Below are positions 59,092 through 64,000 of a DNA stretch of 64,000 bases, in pieces. Each line of letters begins with the position of its first letter. Position 1 is the stretch's first letter. The DNA is taken from contig CALKIV010000105.1 of assembly GCA_937995835.1 (NCBI GenBank), positions 1 through 64,000 on the forward strand, read 5' to 3'. This DNA comes from an uncultured Dysgonomonas sp. (GTDB taxonomy: Bacteria > Bacteroidota > Bacteroidia > Bacteroidales > Dysgonomonadaceae). The notes under the pieces were generated by a model. The model was not told the origin of the DNA and searched no databases. It saw only the letters and a list, made by a program, of their open reading frames with translations. The translations under genes and the position numbers were made by a program.

Positions 59092-59391
59092 ATGGTGAAA
59101 ATACTTTTGAATGTATTGACTTGGGTTAATAGATTATTGTATTTATTCGCAGTCATTCTCTTTTGGGTTTGTGTTACCTCTTATAAGTGTGAATCACCAA
59201 GTGGAATACCCTACAATGAGACTACAAACTATAATTTTGACTATTATCTTTTTGCCTTCTTTTGCAATTTAGGGATATATATATTTGCGTCCTTAGAACG
59301 TAAGAACATGTGGGTGCGACATATACTCCTCGTTTTTGCATCGGTGTTACTTATCGGAGGATTTCTTTATCGTTTCTATATTCCTTGTTGA
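59092..59391 (+). CDS. Small membrane protein, family unknown
   Basis: 99 aa with three hydrophobic helices (about 12-30, 50-66 and 75-95). A Cys in a Tyr-Lys-Cys-Glu-Ser loop and a final Cys. Family not recognised. Between nuoN and a minus-strand gene, 87 bp from nuoN; it may ride on the nuo transcript. Confidence 0.6.
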   Translation: MVKILLNVLTWVNRLLYLFAVILFWVCVTSYKCESPSGIPYNETTNYNFDYYLFAFFCNLGIYIFASLERKNMWVRHILLVFASVLLIGGFLYRFYIPC

Positions 59392-59454
59392 TATTTGGCA
59401 GATATATAGATAAATATACTGTTAATCTAAAGATTTAGTTTTGATGTTATTTCT

Positions 59455-59862
59455 TTAAAGATCCTTCAAGAATTTCTTCAGCTCATCTATTTTTCCTACT
59501 CTGATCATCGAATATGTATTACTATTTTCCTCCAAGTAATTAAGTAAAGCTAGATTTTGCTCCATTTTGCTCTTTTTGGTGTTTAAATCCTCTTCTAACA
59601 TGCTATCTTGATACATAATTTCTGTCAGCATTTCTATACGATATATCACTTCCTCTTTGCCATATTCCTGTTCAATGTAGGTTATTATGTCTTTAACAGG
59701 AGTGTTTATGTAAAAGTTTTGTGTTCCCCTCACGTAATTATTGTAAAAATCATTGAGCTGCGATTTTCTTTCATTTTCATCTATGTCTTGTTTGTTTAGC
59801 AGTAAGAACAGAGAGTCTATCATCTGCTGTATCAATTTCATAATATAATCTCTTTGTAGCAT
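59455..59862 (-). CDS. Small helical protein (DUF6483-like)
   Basis: 135 aa; a Met seven codons on is an alternative start. All-helical, charged, no signal. The start Met-Leu-Gln-Arg-Asp-Tyr-Ile-Met resembles DUF6483 proteins, which are found beside or within TPR-like helical families; the match is only to that N-terminal pattern. Function unknown. Confidence 0.55.
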   Translation of the reverse strand: MLQRDYIMKLIQQMIDSLFLLLNKQDIDENERKSQLNDFYNNYVRGTQNFYINTPVKDIITYIEQEYGKEEVIYRIEMLTEIMYQDSMLEEDLNTKKSKMEQNLALLNYLEENSNTYSMIRVGKIDELKKFLKDL

Positions 59863-60066
59863 GTGTTTGTTTGATTTTATATTTGTTTATCTTTAAAATG
59901 TTTACTTCATAAAGATATATTATAAGTTTGTAATTTAGTGCTGTATCTTATTTTTTTCTTGTAAATTAAGACTCACTTAGACCTTATTTGCTAAGAGAAA
60001 CTTTCTTTATGAAATCTTTTGTTTAATTTAGCATAATATTTTGATAGTTTTACATATCCTACAAAC

Positions 60067-60579
60067 ATGAACAAAACGATACTATTTTTTATCTGTTTAT
60101 TTTTTTCTGCTACACAATCTTTTGCCCAATTTGGAGGGACGGGAAAAGTAACATTGCCAAGGTTGGGAATTACAAGCAAATCATTGACGTTAGTGATGCG
60201 TGACATTAACTCCTTTTTGGGAGAAAAACCGAATGGTTTGCAATATCCAGTGACTAAAATTGTTTTTTCGCAACTGGATGATCTCCTATGTTTCGAGATC
60301 GTTGGAGTAGATAACTCATGGACAGATCTGTTTAAGTTTGGAGAAGTAGCCTATGGTTATGTTATTTTGCAAAACCGATTATTTATTGTTGTTGGGCAAG
60401 GGTATAGTGACATTAATCTGGAAGGAATATTTTATACCATTGATGAGCAAAAATCTTTTGTCAAGCCCAACCTTCCGCATATGGCATTGGAACGATATCC
60501 TGTCTGGTTCTTTGAATATCGAGACAATCAGGTATATCTGATCAGTGTTTCGGATCTTGATGTTTTGGATAACTATTAG
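60067..60579 (+). CDS. Exported protein, member of a tandem pair
   Basis: 170 aa with signal peptide (Ser-Ala-Thr-Gln-Ser-Phe-Ala-Gln). Mature domain: Ile-Thr-Ser-Lys-Ser-Leu-Thr, Gly-Leu-Gln-Tyr-Pro-Val-Thr-Lys-Ile, Asp-Asn-Ser-Trp, Gly-Glu-Val-Ala-Tyr-Gly-Tyr-Val, Leu-Phe-Ile-Val-Val-Gly, and the end Asp-Leu-Asp-Val-Leu. All recur at the same places in the gene at 60838. Family not recognised; alpha/beta with many aromatic residues. Periplasmic or secreted. Confidence 0.65.
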   Translation: MNKTILFFICLFFSATQSFAQFGGTGKVTLPRLGITSKSLTLVMRDINSFLGEKPNGLQYPVTKIVFSQLDDLLCFEIVGVDNSWTDLFKFGEVAYGYVILQNRLFIVVGQGYSDINLEGIFYTIDEQKSFVKPNLPHMALERYPVWFFEYRDNQVYLISVSDLDVLDNY

Positions 60580-60837
60580 CGTCGGTGTTTAACAGAATAG
60601 TTAGTAGTATTTTTAGAGTATTCTATTGATGTATAGATGTTTATATGTTTCTGTTTAACTTTCCTATATGCCAAAATTTGGAATGGATTAAGGGCTTCCT
60701 CTTGTATTTATCTTTCTGATGGAGTTGGAGAATTGTAGATTCTCTATTTTCTATAGTATTAAGTTGTCGTTATATTTGAAAATATGATATGTTTATTTGA
60801 TATTTGGGCTTTCAAATTTAATAGCTTTTAATTTGGT

Positions 60838-61347
60838 ATGAAAAAACTGATTTTCTTTCTTGCCTTTTCTGTTTTGTTTTCTTTTCAGCTATCGGCACAG
60901 AGTGCTAAGAGTAATAACATCGTATTGACACAGCTTGGTTTGCGAGATAAAGCTATTGAAGCTACTTTGACTCAAATAAGCGACTATATCAGAATGAAAC
61001 CTCAAGGGCTTCATTTTCCGATCACCAAAGTAATGTTCTCGAAAGTGAAAGGTGGTCTGAGTTATGAGGTGGAAGGAATAGATAATTCTTGGGCATCGCT
61101 CTTTAATCATGGAGAATCCACTTATGGTTATGTGGTGGTGGCTCACCGATTGTATGTAGTGATGGGGATGACGGAAGAGAGTCCTAATCTGAACGAATAT
61201 TTTTATGTTATTGGCGGTACTAAGTCTTTTAGCAGAAATGTTTTGCCACCTACAGGTGTACTGAAAAGGCCAAAATGGATTTTTGACTATGTGGATGGCA
61301 GAGCCACAAGAATCACAGATTATGATCTGGATGTGTTAGAAAAATAG
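60838..61347 (+). CDS. Exported protein, second member of the tandem pair
   Basis: 169 aa with signal peptide (Gln-Leu-Ser-Ala-Gln). Co-linear with the protein encoded at 60067: Gly-Leu-His-Phe-Pro-Ile-Thr-Lys-Val, Gly-Ile-Asp-Asn-Ser-Trp, Gly-Glu-Ser-Thr-Tyr-Gly-Tyr-Val-Val, Leu-Tyr-Val-Val-Met-Gly, and Tyr-Asp-Leu-Asp-Val-Leu. Overall similarity is moderate, so the duplication is old. 258 bp separate the genes, enough for its own promoter. Function unknown. Confidence 0.65.
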   Translation: MKKLIFFLAFSVLFSFQLSAQSAKSNNIVLTQLGLRDKAIEATLTQISDYIRMKPQGLHFPITKVMFSKVKGGLSYEVEGIDNSWASLFNHGESTYGYVVVAHRLYVVMGMTEESPNLNEYFYVIGGTKSFSRNVLPPTGVLKRPKWIFDYVDGRATRITDYDLDVLEK

Positions 61348-61393
61348 TGCTTTTGATCTAAGATATTAGATCGAAAATATAGATATACGTAAT

Positions 61394-61424
61394 AGGGGTT
61401 AACATTTTTGTTGGCCCCTTTTAT
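61394..61424 (+). terminator. Terminator before surE
   Basis: AGGGG 61394-61398 pairs with CCCCT 61415-61419 and AACA 61401-61404 with TGTT 61409-61412; TTTTATTT follows. The -33 box of surE lies in its loop side. Confidence 0.65.
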
Positions 61425-61436
61425 TTGGTATATTTG
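61407..61436 (+). promoter_or_regulatory. Promoter of surE-lpxB
   Basis: TTTG 61407-61410 and TATATTTG 61429-61436 with 18 bp between, 25 bp ahead of the surE ATG. Confidence 0.6.
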
Positions 61437-61461
61437 TTCCTCAGAAAAAATTATAAAATAT

Positions 61462-62235
61462 ATGAGTAAAAAGCCATTGATTTTCATCACCAATGATGAT
61501 GGATACCAAGCAAAAGGAATAAATTCGTTGATAGAAGCACTTAGGGGGCTAGGGGAGATTGTCGTTGTTGCGCCTGACGGACCTCGGTCGGGGTATTCTA
61601 GTGCACTGACTTCTATCACGCCTTTGCGTTATTTTCCTTATAAAATAGAAGAAGACTTAAAGATATATATATGTAATGGAACACCTGTAGACTGCGTTAA
61701 GCTAGGTATCGGTGTTATTCTCGAAGGTAGACTACCTGACTTGGTGGCTACGGGAGTCAATCATGGAGCCAATTCGGCTGTGAGTGTTCTTTATTCGGGA
61801 ACGATGGGTGCTGCCATCGAGGGGTGTCTTTTCAAAGTGCCTTCAGTAGGTTTCTCTTTGCTCGATCATGGTGCTGATGCCGATTTTACGGCAACAAAAA
61901 AAGTGGCTAGGCTGATCAGCGAAAAGGTGTTGGCAGAGGGGCTTCCGATGGGTACTTGCCTGAATGTAAATGTGCCAACAGGTGATGACCTGAAAGGAAT
62001 TAAAATAGCCACACAAACTAAAGGGAAATGGGTGGGAGAGTATAAGCACGCTACCGATGGAGGAAATTATCCGATCTATTGGCTAACTGGAGAATTTGAG
62101 AATCACGAACCGGAGAACTCCGCAACGGATGAGCACATGCTTAGTCAAGGCTATGTATCTGTTGTGCCGGTAAAGGTGGATATGACCGATCATGAGTATA
62201 TCGAAAAGATGAAACATTGGGAAGTTTTGATATAA
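61462..62235 (+). CDS. surE: 5'/3'-nucleotidase SurE
   Basis: 257 aa from the Met at 61462; a longer frame to 61408 runs into the promoter and is not used. Metal site Ile-Thr-Asn-Asp-Asp-Gly (Asp12, Asp13), Pro-Asp-Gly-Pro-Arg-Ser-Gly-Tyr-Ser, Gly-Thr-Pro-Val-Asp-Cys-Val-Lys and Gly-Val-Asn-His-Gly-Ala-Asn. Hydrolyses nucleoside monophosphates. Followed at 13 bp by lpxB, as often in Bacteroidales. Confidence 0.94.
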   Translation: MSKKPLIFITNDDGYQAKGINSLIEALRGLGEIVVVAPDGPRSGYSSALTSITPLRYFPYKIEEDLKIYICNGTPVDCVKLGIGVILEGRLPDLVATGVNHGANSAVSVLYSGTMGAAIEGCLFKVPSVGFSLLDHGADADFTATKKVARLISEKVLAEGLPMGTCLNVNVPTGDDLKGIKIATQTKGKWVGEYKHATDGGNYPIYWLTGEFENHEPENSATDEHMLSQGYVSVVPVKVDMTDHEYIEKMKHWEVLI

Positions 62236-62248
62236 TTATCACAAGATC

Positions 62249-63385
62249 ATGAAATATTTTATTGTAGCGGGTGAGGCATCAGGCGATTTGCATGGTTCTA
62301 ACCTTATGGCAGCTCTCAAAGAGCAAGACAAGGATGCAGAGTTTCGTTGTTTTGGTGGAGACCTGATGGAGGCTCAAGGAGCAACAGTGCTCAAGCATTA
62401 TCGAGAGTTGGCTTTCATGGGCTTTATTCCCGTGTTGCTCAATCTGCGAACCATTCTTCGGAATATGAAGATTTGTCAACAGGCAATTGTTGACTATCAG
62501 CCCGATGTTCTTATTTTGATTGATTATCCGGGATTTAATCTGAAGGTGGCAAAGTATATTTCAAAAAAGACTAACATTCCTGTTTACTATTATATTTCGC
62601 CAAAAGTTTGGGCTTGGAAAGAATATCGCGTCAAGCAATTTAAAAAGTATGTGGACGAAATGTTCTGTATCTTACCTTTCGAAGTTCCTTATTTTAAGAA
62701 GCATAACTATGCTGTGCATTATGTAGGCAATCCAACAGTGGATGCAGTGGCAGCCTATCGCGAACGCATGAAAGATGACACTCGTGAGCGCTTTATTCAA
62801 GAGAATCAGTTGACGGGGAAACCTATAATTGGGCTCTTGGCAGGAAGTCGAAAACAGGAGATTAAGGATAATTTGCCTTCGATGCTTGAGTCTATCAAAC
62901 ATCTGACAGATTATCAGCCTGTTATTGCCGGTGCACCTGGAGTGCCTCCCGAATATTATGAAGAGTACATTGGAGATAGCACTTGTAAAATTGTTTTCGA
63001 CCAGACGTACAGGGTGTTAACCTATGCCGAGGTGGCTTTAGTGACCTCTGGAACGGCTACACTCGAAACTTCACTTTTCCGTGTGCCACAAGTTGTTTGC
63101 TACGAGACCCCCATTCCACATATTGTTTATTGGGTATTCAAGAATATTTTGACCACCAAATATATATCACTTGTTAATCTGGTGGCAGATAAAACAGTCG
63201 TGCAAGAATTATTTGCGAAATTTTTCTCCATCAAAGCTATTCGTGAAGAAACGGATCGACTGCTTTTCGATTTACTCTATCGCAATAAAATGCTAGCTGA
63301 GTATGACGAGGTTATTAACATTTTAGGAAGCCCCGGAGCTTCACAAAAGGCTGCTGGCATGATGATTAACTTATTGAAGAAGTAG
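62249..63385 (+). CDS. lpxB: Lipid-A-disaccharide synthase
   Basis: 378 aa, full length. Gly-Glu-Ala-Ser-Gly-Asp at residues 7-12, Phe-Met-Gly-Phe, Ile-Asp-Tyr-Pro-Gly-Phe-Asn-Leu, Tyr-Ile-Ser-Pro-Lys-Val-Trp-Ala-Trp and Ala-Gly-Ser-Arg-Lys-Gln-Glu-Ile, then Thr-Ser-Gly-Thr-Ala-Thr-Leu-Glu. Joins UDP-diacylglucosamine and lipid X to tetraacyldisaccharide-1-phosphate in lipid A synthesis, at the inner face of the membrane. Confidence 0.95.
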   Translation: MKYFIVAGEASGDLHGSNLMAALKEQDKDAEFRCFGGDLMEAQGATVLKHYRELAFMGFIPVLLNLRTILRNMKICQQAIVDYQPDVLILIDYPGFNLKVAKYISKKTNIPVYYYISPKVWAWKEYRVKQFKKYVDEMFCILPFEVPYFKKHNYAVHYVGNPTVDAVAAYRERMKDDTRERFIQENQLTGKPIIGLLAGSRKQEIKDNLPSMLESIKHLTDYQPVIAGAPGVPPEYYEEYIGDSTCKIVFDQTYRVLTYAEVALVTSGTATLETSLFRVPQVVCYETPIPHIVYWVFKNILTTKYISLVNLVADKTVVQELFAKFFSIKAIREETDRLLFDLLYRNKMLAEYDEVINILGSPGASQKAAGMMINLLKK

Positions 63386-63387
63386 GT

Positions 63388-64000
63388 TATGATAAAGATG
63401 AATAGATTAAAAAGTTTTTATTATAAAATCCCAGACACTTCAGCAAAGCAAGAAGGGATTATTCGTAAGCTAGTCAATATCTTTGGCGCGATTTTTATAC
63501 TATTTGCCATTGTAGCTTGTACTTATATTCTTCTTGTAAATCGTGCATTGTGGGTTGATGAAGCAATGCTAGCCTATTCATTGGTTACAAGATCTATTAC
63601 AGAGTTAACCTCCAGAGCATTAGATAATGTTCAGTCAGCACCAATTATTTATTTATATATTGTTAAAATTATAACACTGATCTTTGGACACTCTGAGATA
63701 TCGTTGCGAATTTTCTCATTTATCAGCTATCTCTGTACTCTGTATCTCGTATTTTATACTGCCAAACATCTGCTGAAAATAAAATATCCAATCCTGCCAG
63801 TTGCATTTTGTGCTGTATTATGGATTATGATACGCTTTAGTGGCGAATTTAAACCCTATATGACAGATTCTATGCTGGTAGTATTAGTTCTGGTAATAGA
63901 TTATTTTCGCAAGAAAAGCTCCATAAATCTCATTTCATTTGGGGGCTTGTTTGCAGGTATGGTATGGTTCTCCAATCCAGTATGCTTTATGATCGGTGCC
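63388..64000 (+). CDS. GT-C type membrane glycosyltransferase, 5' part
   Basis: The frame from ATG 63388 is open to the window edge (204 codons). After a basic N-terminus comes a first membrane helix, then the loop Leu-Trp-Val-Asp-Glu-Ala-Met-Leu-Ala, the Asp-Glu motif at the start of the first periplasmic loop in PMT/ArnT-like (GT39/GT83) enzymes. Ser-Ala-Pro-Ile-Ile-Tyr-Leu-Tyr and Gly-His-Ser-Glu-Ile-Ser-Leu-Arg continue the family pattern, and four more helices follow. Transfers a sugar from a polyprenyl-phosphate donor in the periplasm; acceptor unknown. Starts 2 bp after the lpxB stop, so it belongs to the same operon. Confidence 0.82.

Noticed and set aside
61408..61461. Longer SurE start at 61408
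   Set aside because: It would run through the promoter and the terminator stem; the Met at 61462 begins the conserved N-terminus.

Overview
This 64-kb window comes from a Bacteroidota chromosome, most likely order Bacteroidales; the genus cannot be fixed from sequence alone. The evidence is: promoters of the TAnnTTTG (-7) / TTTG (-33) type with about 19 bp between the boxes (for example upstream of the genes at 8817, 22252, 37776 and 61462); a surface-lipoprotein signal of the Cys-Ser-Ser-Asp4 type; a FimB/Mfa2-like lipoprotein; a serine-type sulfatase; a TonB-dependent receptor; and a complex I operon whose NuoG is short.

Region 1 (1-7100) is accessory and visibly A+T-rich. It opens with the C-terminus of a tyrosine integrase. 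After that come an unrecognised 388-aa gene, a small MerR/excisionase-like HTH protein, a D5/P4-type helicase-primase with an intact Walker A, a cluster of helically phased TGTGTA/TGTGAACA repeats that looks like a replication origin, a small HTH protein, a second D5-like protein whose Walker A has decayed, and a 112-bp imperfect hairpin. Next are a surface lipoprotein translationally coupled to a beta-barrel protein, a 22-codon hydrophobic mini-ORF, and a serine-recombinase-like gene that has lost its catalytic residues. Together these suggest an integrated replicating element and its debris; its left part lies outside the window.

Region 2 (7400-15300) holds tRNA-Asp and a regulated catabolic locus. 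A Nudix-fold repressor with a broken Nudix box is divergent from a GH3 lipoprotein, a TonB-dependent receptor, a secreted endonuclease/exonuclease/phosphatase-fold enzyme and a secreted histidine phosphatase. Two 17-bp direct repeats lie between the divergent promoters. There is no SusD.

Region 3 (15300-37700) is mostly core or single genes: a methyltransferase with a structured leader, a Pif1-like helicase with TPR repeats, a PEPCK-fold protein, a leucine-rich repeat protein, MetY, MgtC, a CPBP protease, a TauE-like permease, a sulfatase, LysO split into two genes, a gene-free 820-bp stretch containing a candidate non-coding RNA, LolD-like ATPase plus DprA, and a FimB-like lipoprotein.

Region 4 (37700-44150) is a metal-export locus: a small Cys/His-rich exported protein, a His-rich membrane fusion protein, a CusA/CzcA-type RND pump and a TolC-family channel.

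Region 5 (45500-59000) is a complete nuoA-N operon in canonical order with separate nuoC and nuoD. NuoG keeps only the N-terminal iron-sulfur part. Two palindromes sit upstream of the likely promoter.

Region 6 (59000-64000) has small unknown membrane and secreted proteins, including a tandem duplicate pair, then surE, lpxB and the start of a GT-C type membrane glycosyltransferase cut by the window edge. Best candidates for something undescribed: the phased repeat cluster at 3040-3238, the hairpin at 4852-4963, the candidate RNA at 33823-34090, and the GH3/receptor/phosphatase locus.
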